From the NCBI RefSeq assembly GCF_029590555.1, contig NZ_CP081001.1, positions 2,170,001 through 2,234,000 of the forward strand: DNA of 64,000 nucleotides. The letters run 5' to 3'. The position numbers and the translations under genes were made by a program. Positions 35,378 to 44,154 of the stretch are shown here, piece after piece (the first letter of the stretch is position 1; each line of letters begins with the position of its first letter). The notes under the pieces were generated by a model. It saw only the letters and a program-made list of their open reading frames with translations. It was not told the origin of the DNA and searched no databases. This stretch comes from Sphingobium sp. V4 (GTDB lineage: Bacteria > Pseudomonadota > Alphaproteobacteria > Sphingomonadales > Sphingomonadaceae).

Positions 35378-36256
35378 ATGGCGGAGCGGCACGGCCTATC
35401 GATAGCCATTCTCCTTGCGGGTCTGGCTGTCACCGCTCTACCGTCGCATGCACAGAGCCTGTCGAACGGCGAGCAATTTGCCCCCACCCGCCCGCCTGTA
35501 TCGGTTCGTTACGGCTCAGCCCATTCGCAGATCATGAACTTTTGGCGCGCGTCAGGCCGCACCCCAGCACCATTGGTGCTCATTATCGAGGATGGTGGGT
35601 GGCCCACCCGCCAAACCGTCTCAGCCTATAAACTCGCCGCAACACTCGCAGACAGCGGAATTGCGGTGGCGGCGATGGGAACCAGGCCGCGTCGTCCGGT
35701 CGGCGTCCGCACTATCGTGGCCGACGTCAATAACATATTGCAATTCTTGGCCAGCCAGGCGGAACGGAGAGGCATCCGAACAGACCAGTTCGCGATCATC
35801 GGCGTCGGCAGCGGCGGCGCTCCGGCCGCTTTGATGGCTACCGAGCCGGGTTGGACTGACGGAACAGCGCTGGCATTTGAAAATTTGCGGGCATTGATAC
35901 TGATTGACGCGGCCGGCTTGGACCCGGAATTGACCTTGCGGACCGCACGGCCAGATCGGCGCTTGAAAATTTTGGAAGCGCTCGGTGAGACGGAAGAAAA
36001 AAGAACGGCCAACTCCGCAATCGGCCATCTCGCGACACCCAATGTTCCTGACGCATTGCTTCTGCTGTCTGAAGAGAGACGAAATCGGCGCGGCGGCACC
36101 GACTTTTCTGCCTTGCTCAATGAGCATGGCGTCATCACTGAAGTTCGCGAAATGCCCCGAACAGATACCAGCAACAATCGAGGGATCTTCGGCAATCCGC
36201 TCAATCCGGCGACGCGGGGGCTTATCGAGTATCTGGCGCAGCGACTCGGTAAATAG
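35378..36256 (+). CDS. Exported alpha/beta-hydrolase-like protein of unusual composition
   Basis: 292 residues with a signal peptide (LSIAILLAGLAVTALPSHAQ). A nucleophile-elbow-like IIGVGSGGAPAALMA occurs near residue 143, but the residue two before Ser is Val rather than Gly, so the elbow is not canonical. The Asp and His of a triad are not clear. Codon use differs from the neighbours: TTG for Leu, GCA for Ala and AT-rich stretches such as TTGAAAATTTTGG are frequent. It may be transferred. It lies 5 bases after the M20 gene. Confidence 0.65.
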   Translation: MAERHGLSIAILLAGLAVTALPSHAQSLSNGEQFAPTRPPVSVRYGSAHSQIMNFWRASGRTPAPLVLIIEDGGWPTRQTVSAYKLAATLADSGIAVAAMGTRPRRPVGVRTIVADVNNILQFLASQAERRGIRTDQFAIIGVGSGGAPAALMATEPGWTDGTALAFENLRALILIDAAGLDPELTLRTARPDRRLKILEALGETEEKRTANSAIGHLATPNVPDALLLLSEERRNRRGGTDFSALLNEHGVITEVREMPRTDTSNNRGIFGNPLNPATRGLIEYLAQRLGK

Positions 36257-36284
36257 CGTGGGAAGGGTCTGCCGTTTCCCACGC
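36256..36284. terminator. Hairpin between convergent genes
   Basis: GCGTGGGAA (36256-36264) pairs with TTCCCACGC (36276-36284). It starts at the last base of the hydrolase stop codon and faces the SDR gene from the other side. No T-run; could serve both directions weakly. Confidence 0.45.
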
Positions 36285-36301
36285 CCATAGCGCCTTGCAA
36301 A

Positions 36302-37015
36302 TCAGGCCCCGAAGCCGCCGTCGATCGTGTGCAGCGCGCCGGTGATGATGCCCGCTTCCGGGCCGGCGAGATAGGCGGCGAGACCGGCAATCTCCTCGCC
36401 CGTGGCATGGCGCTTGATCGCCATGAAGCCGTGCATCATGTCCGCCATCGGGCCGTCGGCCGGGTTCATGTCGGTATTGGTCGGGCCGGGCTGGATGATG
36501 TTGACGGTGATGCCGCGCGCGCCGAAATCCCGTGCGAGGCCGCGGGCCATGCCCTGCAACGCCGATTTGGTGAGGGCGTAGGCCGCGCCGCCCTCGAACG
36601 GCATGCGGTCGCCATTGACCGAGCCGATCACGATGATGCGCCCGCCTTCGCGCATCCGCCGCGCGGCTTCGACGGCGGCGTGATAGGGCGCGCGGACATT
36701 GATGTCGATCATCCGGTCGACCGCGTCGGCGTCGAGCGTGAGCGGATCGCCCATCACCAGAGCGCCTGCATTCACCACCAATATGTCGAGCGGCCCCTGC
36801 CCCGCCACCACGTCGATCACCTGCTGGCGGTCGGCCGCATCCGACTGGATGGCGGTTGCGCCCGTTTCGCTCGCGAGGGTCTGCGCCGCGTCATGCGATC
36901 CGGCATAGGTAAAGGCGACCTGCGCGCCGTCGCCGGCGAAGCGGCGGACGATGGCGGCGCCGATGCCGCGGCTGCCGCCCAGAACAAGGGCTTTCCTGGA
37001 AGTGAAGTCGGTCAT
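36302..37015 (-). CDS. SDR family oxidoreductase, BdcA-like
   Basis: 237 residues from the ATG at 37015 with AAGGA seven bases upstream. Cofactor loop GGSRGIG at 13-19, VVNAG, and the YALTKSALQGMARGLARDF active-site segment with Tyr-x3-Lys. The sequence and the divergent TetR neighbour recall E. coli BdcA/BdcR, where BdcA binds cyclic-di-GMP and affects biofilm dispersal. That link is by analogy; a generic SDR reductase is equally possible. Confidence 0.8.
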   Translation of the reverse strand: MTDFTSRKALVLGGSRGIGAAIVRRFAGDGAQVAFTYAGSHDAAQTLASETGATAIQSDAADRQQVIDVVAGQGPLDILVVNAGALVMGDPLTLDADAVDRMIDINVRAPYHAAVEAARRMREGGRIIVIGSVNGDRMPFEGGAAYALTKSALQGMARGLARDFGARGITVNIIQPGPTNTDMNPADGPMADMMHGFMAIKRHATGEEIAGLAAYLAGPEAGIITGALHTIDGGFGA

Positions 37016-37039
37016 GTCGGTGTCCTTGAGATATTTGTA

Positions 37040-37059
37040 ATGATCGCTATATAAATCAT
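37040..37059. promoter_or_regulatory. Dyad in the divergent SDR/TetR promoter region
   Basis: ATGAT at 37040-37044 and ATCAT at 37055-37059 with a 10-base AT-rich centre, in the 71-base gap between the divergent genes. This position is expected for a TetR-type autoregulatory operator covering both promoters. Confidence 0.5.
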
Positions 37060-37086
37060 CGACAGGTAGGTTCAAGGATTTTTGTA

Positions 37087-37680
37087 GTGGTCGATAAAGA
37101 AAAATCGAAAGCCCGTGGCCGCCCCCGCGCGTTCGACCGGGATGCGGCGCTCGATCGGGCGCAGGCGCTGTTCCATGCGCAGGGTTATGAGGGCGTCGGC
37201 GTCGCCGCGCTGGCCGAAGCGATGGGGATCAATCCGCCCAGCCTCTATGCGGCGTTCGGCAGCAAGGCGGAGCTGTTCGACGAAGTGCTGGGCCGCTATG
37301 CCCGCAAGGCGTTGCCGGTCGACGATCTGCTCGCGCCCGGCAGCGATCCGGCGCAGGCATTGACGCGCCTGCTGGGCGTGGCCGCGAACGTCTACGCGGC
37401 CGATCCGCAGGCGCCGGGATGTCTGGTGCTGGAAGGCGCGCGGGGCGCCGATCGGCAGGCGGCGGCGCTGGCCTGCGCCTGGAAACAGGCGAGCCGCGAG
37501 CGGGTGCGCGACTATCTGCGCCCGATCCATCCGGGACAGGCCGATGTCGTCGCGGACTATATGATCGCGATCATGTCCGGCCTGTCGTCCGATGCGCGCG
37601 GCGGGATCGCGGCGGCGCGGCTGCTGGCGGTCGCGGACATGGCGGGGCTGGCGGTCGCGGCGATGTTGGCCAAAGACTGA
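37087..37680 (+). CDS. TetR family transcriptional regulator, BdcR-like
   Basis: 197 residues with a GTG start at 37087. The TetR DNA-binding helices are visible: GRPRAFDRDAALDRAQALFH and the HTH GVAALAEAMGINPPSLYAAFGSK. The C-terminal domain starts near residue 60 and resembles the TetR_C_16-type. It is divergent from the SDR gene, its probable target, and is likely a repressor that responds to an unknown ligand. Confidence 0.88.
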   Translation: MVDKEKSKARGRPRAFDRDAALDRAQALFHAQGYEGVGVAALAEAMGINPPSLYAAFGSKAELFDEVLGRYARKALPVDDLLAPGSDPAQALTRLLGVAANVYAADPQAPGCLVLEGARGADRQAAALACAWKQASRERVRDYLRPIHPGQADVVADYMIAIMSGLSSDARGGIAAARLLAVADMAGLAVAAMLAKD

Positions 37681-37686
37681 CGCACA

Positions 37687-38676
37687 TTATTGCGGGCGAT
37701 GCCCCTTGCGCCACTTGGTCCAGAGGTGCCGCGCCAGCATCAGCGGCGGCATCCGCAGCCAGTGGGAGCGGAGATAGAAAGCGAAGACCAGCGGCTTGGC
37801 GGTTTCCTGCCCCCAGCCGTTGCGGGCGAGCAGGCGCGCACGGACCAGCCGGTCCCGGAGGGTGAGCCGCGCGCCGTCGCCATAGAGGGCGGCGGCGAGG
37901 CGCCGGGCCTGACGGACATGGGACAGCAGGCCGTGCCGGACGGCGCGCGCTTCCAGCGCCGCCGGATCGGCATCGGACAGCAGGCAATATATGTCCCACA
38001 GGTTGCGCAGGCCGCCCTGCAAGTCGCCGTCGGCCAGCATGTGCGCCGCCGCGTGGATGATCCGGTCCTCGGGCGAGAGGATATATAATCCATCGGTTAT
38101 CGCAACGGCGTCCGCGATCATCGCGGCGGCATCGGGCGTCTGGCGCGCGGTCAGCGGCAGCACGGTATGATGCACGTCGATCATCCGGTCCCGCTCCCGA
38201 TGGATCATCGGCGGCAGTTCGTGCATCCACTGGCGATAATAGGCGTCGTCATAGGGATCGGGCTTCACCCATTCCCAGCCGGCCGCCATCATCGCCCTTT
38301 CCGCCACCGGCATGGCGTCGCGCGGCACGAGAATGTCGAGATCGCCGATGAAACGCCCCTGCCCGGCGCGCAGCCCGGCGGCGGCATAGGCCGTGCCCTT
38401 GAGCAGGATGGTCGGCACGCCGGTTCCGCGCAACGCATCGACGCAGCGATCCGCTTCCCACAGCGCCTGTCGCGCTTCCCGGTCGGTGTCGCGCCGGGCG
38501 TCGGCCAGGATCGGCGCGACCGCGCGTGGCACGGCGACTGGCTCCAACCGGTGCGCCAGGGTGCCGATCAGCCGCTCGGCGCGGGCGGCGGCGATCAGGC
38601 CGTTCCAGCCCGTGGCGTCCAGGCCCGCGACGGCGGCGGGATCGCGCAGCGCACGGACCAGCAGCACCGCGCTCAT
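37687..38676 (-). CDS. Nucleotidyltransferase family protein (PF14907 type) of the HPr-rel-A cluster
   Basis: 329 residues from the ATG at 38676, which overlaps the HprK-like gene stop (ATGA). It has the nucleotidyltransferase motif GRFIGDLDILVP with the metal Asp pair and an adjacent VPTILLKGTAYAAAG, typical of this family. The C-terminus is helical and basic (WTKWRKGHRPQ). In other genomes this family occurs with PqqD-like and HprK-like genes in surface-polysaccharide or modified-peptide regions. Substrate unknown. Confidence 0.82.
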   Translation of the reverse strand: MSAVLLVRALRDPAAVAGLDATGWNGLIAAARAERLIGTLAHRLEPVAVPRAVAPILADARRDTDREARQALWEADRCVDALRGTGVPTILLKGTAYAAAGLRAGQGRFIGDLDILVPRDAMPVAERAMMAAGWEWVKPDPYDDAYYRQWMHELPPMIHRERDRMIDVHHTVLPLTARQTPDAAAMIADAVAITDGLYILSPEDRIIHAAAHMLADGDLQGGLRNLWDIYCLLSDADPAALEARAVRHGLLSHVRQARRLAAALYGDGARLTLRDRLVRARLLARNGWGQETAKPLVFAFYLRSHWLRMPPLMLARHLWTKWRKGHRPQ

Positions 38677-39536
38677 GCCATCTCTTCCCACAGGCGATCG
38701 ACCATGGCGAACGCGGCATCGCCCGAAGGGAAGTCGATCGCGCGCGCGGGCACGGCCTGGACGAAACGGGTCAGCGCTGCGAAACCCGGTTCGCCGAGCG
38801 CCACATAATTGGTCGACGCCTGGGTCAGCCGCATGAAGATTTCCCCCTGCCCCACGGCGCGCACATCGGCGGCATGACCGAAACGGGGAAAGAGCAGAAG
38901 GCGCGGCATCCCGCCTTCGTCCATCCGGGCGACGGCGTCGCCCCGCGGCATCATATGGCGGATGTCGCCCTTCGCGGTCGCGCGCAGCAGCGGCCCCATC
39001 CGCGCGTCGCCGACCGCATCCGCGACGACGTCGATCGCACGATTCTTGAGCGATACTAGGCGCGGGAAGGGCAGGATCGCGCCACTGTCGAGATCGAGCA
39101 GGGCGAACTCGTCGCCCATGAAGCGCCAGCCGCGTTCCCCCAGCAGCGCCGCCAGCGTCGACTTGCCCGATCCGGATTCGCCGGTCATCACCAGCACGCG
39201 CCCGTCCTTCTCGACGCTCGACGCATGGAGCAAAAGGTGCCGCCGCCAGCCCAGCGCCATTTGCAGGTTCATCCCCATTTCGGCGGCGAGCAGGCCGTGC
39301 GCGAGGCTCATCGGCGCGGCATCGGCCAGGCCATGGTCGCCGGTGATGAAGATGGAGGGCCGTATCCAGCGGCGCGCGAGGCTGGTCGGCTGGAGCCGGA
39401 CAGTGAAATCGGCGATGGCGTCCCCGGCCTGCGGATAGGCGGCGTAGAGGCGCGCCAACTGGTCGATCGGCGCGCGCCACGCCGATCCGATGCGGAAGCT
39501 GGCGGGGCCGATACGAAGCGTCAGCCTATGCCTCAT
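38673..39536 (-). CDS. HprK-related kinase A
   Basis: 287 residues. The kinase P-loop GESGSGKST is at 119-127, followed by GDEFALLDL (139-147), the arrangement in HPr kinase/phosphorylase C-terminal domains. No phosphotransferase system genes are present here, so this is the HPr-rel-A kinase family (TIGR04352 by recollection). It overlaps the PqqD-like gene before it and the nucleotidyltransferase after it (ATGA each), so the three act together. Target unknown. Confidence 0.85.
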   Translation of the reverse strand: MRHRLTLRIGPASFRIGSAWRAPIDQLARLYAAYPQAGDAIADFTVRLQPTSLARRWIRPSIFITGDHGLADAAPMSLAHGLLAAEMGMNLQMALGWRRHLLLHASSVEKDGRVLVMTGESGSGKSTLAALLGERGWRFMGDEFALLDLDSGAILPFPRLVSLKNRAIDVVADAVGDARMGPLLRATAKGDIRHMMPRGDAVARMDEGGMPRLLLFPRFGHAADVRAVGQGEIFMRLTQASTNYVALGEPGFAALTRFVQAVPARAIDFPSGDAAFAMVDRLWEEMA

Positions 39537-39820
39537 GCCGGGCGCACCAGTCCGAGCGCGACCAGCGCGTCGAGATGCGCCGCGATCTGAGGCAGCGCGG
39601 TTTCGCGTGGGCCAAGGTCGAAGCTGTGGGCCAGCCGGTCATGCACCTCCGCCGCGCTGACGCACTCGCCGACCCGCATCTGGTCGAGAATCTCGGGCAC
39701 CGGGCTGATGACCATATGGGTCTGGCCCGAACGGGGATGATAGAGGAGGACAAGATCGTCGAGCACGCAGGCGCGGGTCGCATCCCGCGCCTCCAGCCGA
39801 TAATGTTCCGTCGCTTCCAC
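39533..39820 (-). CDS. PqqD-like protein of the HPr-rel-A system
   Basis: 95 residues with a GTG start at 39820 (V/MEATEHYRLEARD). The DDLVLLYHPRSGQTHMVISPVPEIL segment and the winged helix that follows resemble PqqD, a peptide chaperone that binds RiPP precursors. It starts the coupled block PqqD-HprK-nucleotidyltransferase. In this family the protein may bind a small peptide or protein substrate; the Tat-exported protein at 41164-41604 is a candidate. Confidence 0.82.
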   Translation of the reverse strand: MEATEHYRLEARDATRACVLDDLVLLYHPRSGQTHMVISPVPEILDQMRVGECVSAAEVHDRLAHSFDLGPRETALPQIAAHLDALVALGLVRPA

Positions 39821-39882
39821 TTGCCGGCGCTCCTGCTGCTCACCCCCTCCTAGCGCGGGAGAGTAGCCAAGTGCCTAACGTA

Positions 39883-41043
39883 TCAGGGAAAGGCAGGCGA
39901 TGGGATCGGTTGGCGTTCCGGCTGGCGCGCGATGGAGGCGAAGGCGCGGAGATAGGCGTCGAGTGCGGGCGCCAGACCATGGGCGCGCACCGCGCAGGAC
40001 AATTGCGCGGGGGCGGCCGGCCGGGCCAGCGCCCGTTCGATGGCGCGGGCGAAGGCGGCGGCATCGCCGACCGGCACGGGAGGATGCTGGCCTGCCGCCG
40101 CCAACAGAGATCGGATATTGGGGGTGCTGTCGGTGGCGACGACTCCCGCGCCGCAGGCCATCGCCTCGATCAAGGTGGCGCACAGCCCCTCCCAGCGCGA
40201 CGGCTGGAGGAGCAGGTCCGCCTCCCCCATCAGTGCGGCGATCCGATCGGGATCGCCGACATAGCCCAGGAAATCGATCCGGTCGGCAATGCCGAGATCG
40301 CGCGCCTGCCGCTCCAGCGCCGCCCGCAGCGGCCCGCGCCCCGCGATCGCCAGCCGCCAGTCGAGATGGGGCAGCCGCGCCAGGGCGGCGAGCGCCGTCG
40401 CCTGGTCCTTCTGCGGCGCGAGGCGGCCGACCATCAGCAGGCGGAAGGGCTGGTGCGGTTCGCGCGGCAGGCGCCGGTCGCGCGCCCGCTCCATCGCCGG
40501 CGTCACCGTCGGGCGCGGCAGCAGGCGCACGTCCCCGCTGTCCGTCAGCAGCGCACGGTCATGTTCGCCCATTACGATCGTCAGCGCCGACAGGCGGGTG
40601 ATCGCCCGGAAGCGCCGGACCCGCGCCCAGGCGCCGAGCGCGGGCTGGGCCGGGCGGACGATCGGGTTGGAAATGCGCGCCACCGATCGGGTTGCCGTGC
40701 CGAGGCAGGCCAGCGCCGCCAGCATGTTGCTCTGGTTGCCCGCCGAATAGAGAATGTCGGGCCGGTGGCGGCGGACCATCGCGTGCAGCGCCGGGAACTG
40801 ACCGATCATCGCGAGCCGACGCGTTCCGCGCGGCGCCGGCACGCGCCGGACGACCAGACCCGGATCGATCAGGTGCGCGTTCAGGCCATCCGTGCGCGTC
40901 ATCCAGAGCTCGACCGCGACGCCGCGGGCGAGCAGATGGTTGGCGAGCAGGATGGCCACGCGATCCAGCCCGCCGTCGCCCGGTTGATAGAGATAGACCG
41001 CAACGGAAAGTGCGGGCGCCGATGGCGCGAGAGAAGGATGCAT
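39883..41043 (-). CDS. Glycosyltransferase family 4
   Basis: 386 residues. GT4 landmarks: an N-terminal GGLDRVAILLANHLLARG, LLMVGRLAPQKDQATALAAL linking the two domains, and the acidic donor motif with EGLCATLIEAMACG near the C-terminus. It precedes the PqqD-like gene by 62 bases on the same strand and follows the Tat protein gene by 120 bases. It would transfer a sugar from a nucleotide donor to an unknown acceptor, perhaps the product of this cluster. Confidence 0.88.
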   Translation of the reverse strand: MHPSLAPSAPALSVAVYLYQPGDGGLDRVAILLANHLLARGVAVELWMTRTDGLNAHLIDPGLVVRRVPAPRGTRRLAMIGQFPALHAMVRRHRPDILYSAGNQSNMLAALACLGTATRSVARISNPIVRPAQPALGAWARVRRFRAITRLSALTIVMGEHDRALLTDSGDVRLLPRPTVTPAMERARDRRLPREPHQPFRLLMVGRLAPQKDQATALAALARLPHLDWRLAIAGRGPLRAALERQARDLGIADRIDFLGYVGDPDRIAALMGEADLLLQPSRWEGLCATLIEAMACGAGVVATDSTPNIRSLLAAAGQHPPVPVGDAAAFARAIERALARPAAPAQLSCAVRAHGLAPALDAYLRAFASIARQPERQPIPSPAFP

Positions 41044-41163
41044 GTGCCGCGTCTGCCGTTGAACCGAACCGTTGCAGGTTCGACGGTGTCAACGCTCCCA
41101 AGCCGTACCGGTTCTGGTCGTTGCGCTGGCGAGCGGGCGCTGTCGTCGCGGAAAAAGGTCGGA

Positions 41164-41604
41164 TCAGCGCGGCATTTGCAGGGAGGCGTAGCAGGTGAAG
41201 CCGCTCGTCCCCTGTTGCAGGCGGCGAATATAGTTGAGATAGGCCTGGTTCTGGTCGTAGCTGGTGCCAGGCAGCGGGCGACCGCGCAGCGCCTGTTTCA
41301 CCTGTTCGCCGGTGAAGCTGCGCCCGGTGCCGGGAAAGGCGCCCGGCGTGCCGGCGGGCACGACCTGACCATTGGGGGCGATATAATTGCCCGCCCGGCC
41401 ACCGTCGGGCACGGGGATGGTGCAGTTGAGCACCGAGGCGGCGGTGTTGGCGAGCGCAGGACGGATCGACACGATCGCGGAAGCCGCGACCGCGCCGCCC
41501 ATCAGCAACTGGCGGCGCGAGGCAAGCGCCCCGTCGGCCGGATTTTCCGGCGCCGGCGCGGCCTGCGGCAGAATGCCGTCCTGATCGGGCGTCGTTTCGC
41601 TCAT
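41164..41604 (-). CDS. Small Tat-exported protein with two cysteines, unknown function
   Basis: 146 residues. A twin-arginine signal SRRQLLMGGAVAASAIV (RR at 30-31) ends near residue 52 (RPALA-NT). The mature part has two cysteines, Cys61 and Cys138, that could form a disulfide, and a Gly- and Pro-rich middle. No family recognised. It opens the five-gene minus-strand group and may be the substrate of the HPr-rel-A enzymes; this is inference from neighbourhood only. Confidence 0.68.
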   Translation of the reverse strand: MSETTPDQDGILPQAAPAPENPADGALASRRQLLMGGAVAASAIVSIRPALANTAASVLNCTIPVPDGGRAGNYIAPNGQVVPAGTPGAFPGTGRSFTGEQVKQALRGRPLPGTSYDQNQAYLNYIRRLQQGTSGFTCYASLQMPR

Positions 41605-41704
41605 CTGATCCTGTTTCGCATCCCGCGCTTGCCAAAGCGTAAAGATTGCACGCTATTGCGGCGAGACATTGCAGCAAATGCGCGACAAATCCAGTGCGGT
41701 AACC

Positions 41705-42991
41705 ATGAATCGACTCAGTATTTCCCAAATCACCGCTTCGCTCGCGATGCTGATGCTGGGCACCGGCGGCGCCTTGATGCTGGGCGCGCACCCGATCAGC
41801 ATCGCCCTGCCGGTGCTGGCGGGTGTCATTGTGCTGATTATCACATCGGGAGATGCCGGCCTGCGCCCGGCGGCGCCCAGTGTGGTGCCGGACCAGCCCG
41901 ACCTGATCGCCCATCCCGACTTCGCCAGCCTGCTGGAGGGTATTTCCGATCCGCTGATGCTGGTGGAAAAGGGGCGGATCGTGCGCGCCAATCGCGCGGC
42001 GCAACGCCTGCTGGGCGCGCATATCGAGGGCGAGGACGCCCGCATCGCCATCCGCCATCCCGCCGCCGCCGAACGGCTGGCGAGCCTGGCGCCGCTGGCC
42101 GAACCGATCATGATCGAGCTGGTCGGCTTGGGCACGCGCGACCAGCGCTGGCAGATGCGGGTGGCGCCGGTGGGCGCGGTCGCGGACATGCGCCGCCTGG
42201 TCCATCTCGTCGACCATAGCGGCACCCATGCGGCCGAGCGGATGCGCGTCGATTTCGTCGCCAATGCCAGCCATGAACTGCGCACGCCGCTGGCGGGCAT
42301 ATTGGGCTTCATCGAGACATTGGCCGACCCGGAACTGGGCAAGGATGTCGAGACGCGCAAGCGTTTCCTCCAGATCATGGACCGGGAGGCGCGCCGGATG
42401 CAGCGGCTGATCGACGACCTCATTTCGCTCAGCCGGATCGAATCGGAGAAATATCGCCTGCCCGACGCGCGGGTGGACCTGTCCGAACTGGCCGCCGAAG
42501 TGGTCAGCGTGTTCCGCTCCAGCCATGGCGAGCGGGGCCGCGAGGTGGAAATGGAGATCGCGCCGCATGTCCCTGTCGTGCAGGGCGACCGGGCGCAGCT
42601 GTCGCAGCTGCTCCACAATCTGATCGGCAATTCGGTCAAATATGGCCGCCCCGGCACGCCGATCCGGGTGATGCTGAACGAAGGGCCGAGCGGCATGGCG
42701 CGGCTGGTGGTCGCCGACGAGGGCGAAGGCATCGGTCCCGACCATCTGCCGCGCCTGACCGAGCGCTTCTACCGCGTCGATTCGGGACGCAGCCGGGCGA
42801 TGGGCGGCACGGGCCTGGGCCTGGCCATCGTCAAGCATATCGTGGAGCGGCATCGCGGCCGCTTCGACATAGCCAGCACCCTGGGCAAGGGCACGACCAT
42901 CACCGTGCTGCTGCCCCCGCCGGTCGAGGAAAGCCAAGGCAAGATCGACGAAAAAAAGCGCCCATCGGCGCTTTCCGACACGGTGTCATGA
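41705..42991 (+). CDS. phoR: Phosphate regulon sensor histidine kinase PhoR
   Basis: Senses phosphate limitation through the Pst system and phosphorylates PhoB. 428 residues from the ATG at 41705 (MNRLSISQITASL); a start at 41678 is possible. Two N-terminal hydrophobic segments, a PAS-like region at 70-130, the H-box NASHELRTPLAGI with His190, then the HATPase N and G boxes (HNLIGNSVKYG, GTGLGLAIV). It is divergent from the Tat gene and heads the pst operon; its final codons overlap the Pho box. Confidence 0.93.
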   Translation: MNRLSISQITASLAMLMLGTGGALMLGAHPISIALPVLAGVIVLIITSGDAGLRPAAPSVVPDQPDLIAHPDFASLLEGISDPLMLVEKGRIVRANRAAQRLLGAHIEGEDARIAIRHPAAAERLASLAPLAEPIMIELVGLGTRDQRWQMRVAPVGAVADMRRLVHLVDHSGTHAAERMRVDFVANASHELRTPLAGILGFIETLADPELGKDVETRKRFLQIMDREARRMQRLIDDLISLSRIESEKYRLPDARVDLSELAAEVVSVFRSSHGERGREVEMEIAPHVPVVQGDRAQLSQLLHNLIGNSVKYGRPGTPIRVMLNEGPSGMARLVVADEGEGIGPDHLPRLTERFYRVDSGRSRAMGGTGLGLAIVKHIVERHRGRFDIASTLGKGTTITVLLPPPVEESQGKIDEKKRPSALSDTVS

Positions 42992-43016
42992 AAATGAAAC
43001 CTGACTGTCACAAAGG
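42984..43016 (+). promoter_or_regulatory. Pho box: three 11-bp units before pstS
   Basis: TGTCAT (42984), TGAAAC (42995) and TGTCAC (43006) are in exact 11-bp register. PhoB boxes are direct repeats of CTGTCAT with 4-bp spacers, 11-bp period. The first unit overlaps the phoR stop codon. This places pstSCAB-phoU-phoB under PhoB control from within the phoR end. Confidence 0.75.
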
Positions 43017-43094
43017 CGCGATGGTCCGCGACTAGGGCGCTTCCTCAAGGGGGGCGGCGACATGCGACTCGCGGCCTTGATGATGGAGGTTTCC

Positions 43095-44147
43095 GTGACG
43101 AAGTTCGCCCTGCTCGCTGCTACGACCGCGAGCATTTTCAGCCTTGCCGCCTGCGGCGACCAGACCGGCGGCGCCGGCGCCACCCGCGACCAGATCCGCG
43201 CGGTCGGCTCCTCCACCGTCTATCCCTTCGCTACGGCAGTCGCCGAACTGTTCGTGCAGGGCAATGCCGGCATGAAGTCGCCGATCATCGAATCGACCGG
43301 CACCGGCGGCGGCATGAAGCTGTTCTGCGCGGGCGTGGGCGCCCAGCATCCCGACATCGCCGACGCATCGCGCCGGATGAAGAAGGCCGAATTCGAACAG
43401 TGCCAGGCCAATGGCGTCAAGGACATCGTCGAGATCCAGATCGGCGTCGACGGCCTTGCCTTCGCAGAAGCCAAGAACGGCCCCGGCCTGAAGCTGACCC
43501 CCAAGATCGTCTATGAGGCACTGGCCGCCAATCCCTATGGCAAGGGTCCGAACAAGGCGCAGACCTGGAAGGATGTCGACCCCAGCCTGCCGGCCATCGC
43601 CATCTCCGTATTCGGCCCGCCTTCCACCAGCGGCACCCGCGACTCGCTCGCCGAACTGATCCTGGAAAAGGGCTGCCAGAGCGACGAAGCGATGAAGGCG
43701 CTCAAGGAAAAGAATGAGGACGAGTATAAAGCGACCTGCACCCGCGTCCGCGAGGACGGCAAATATGTCGATTCGGGCGAGAACGACAATCTGATCGTGC
43801 AGAAGCTGGGCGCGAACCCCAATGCGGTCGGCGTATTCGGATACAGCTTCCTGGAGGAAAACAAGGATTCGCTGAAGGACGTGCCGGTCAACGGCGTCGA
43901 GGCGACCTATGAAACCGTGTCGACCGGCCAGTATCCGGGCGCCCGTCCGCTCTACATCTATGTGAAGAAGGCGCACATGACGGCCATCCCCGGCCTCCAG
44001 GGCTTCCTCAACAGCTTTGCCGCCAACTGGAACCCCGGCGGCGCGCTGACCAAGCGCGGCATGGTCGCGGCGCCGGAAGATGTGCGCAAGAAGAGCGCCG
44101 AAACCGTCAAGTCGCTGACTGTCCTCGACGGTTCGCAGCTGAAGTAA
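43095..44147 (+). CDS. pstS: Phosphate-binding lipoprotein PstS
   Basis: The periplasmic phosphate receptor of the Pst ABC transporter. I chose the GTG at 43095 because GGAGG lies 5 bases upstream; ATGs at 43062-43083 are also in frame. The lipobox SLAAC places the lipid on Cys20. The binding motif RAVGSSTVYPF is near the start of the mature protein and STSGTRDSL near the middle. 350 residues. Confidence 0.93.
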   Translation: MTKFALLAATTASIFSLAACGDQTGGAGATRDQIRAVGSSTVYPFATAVAELFVQGNAGMKSPIIESTGTGGGMKLFCAGVGAQHPDIADASRRMKKAEFEQCQANGVKDIVEIQIGVDGLAFAEAKNGPGLKLTPKIVYEALAANPYGKGPNKAQTWKDVDPSLPAIAISVFGPPSTSGTRDSLAELILEKGCQSDEAMKALKEKNEDEYKATCTRVREDGKYVDSGENDNLIVQKLGANPNAVGVFGYSFLEENKDSLKDVPVNGVEATYETVSTGQYPGARPLYIYVKKAHMTAIPGLQGFLNSFAANWNPGGALTKRGMVAAPEDVRKKSAETVKSLTVLDGSQLK

Positions 44148-44154
44148 GGGCGAC

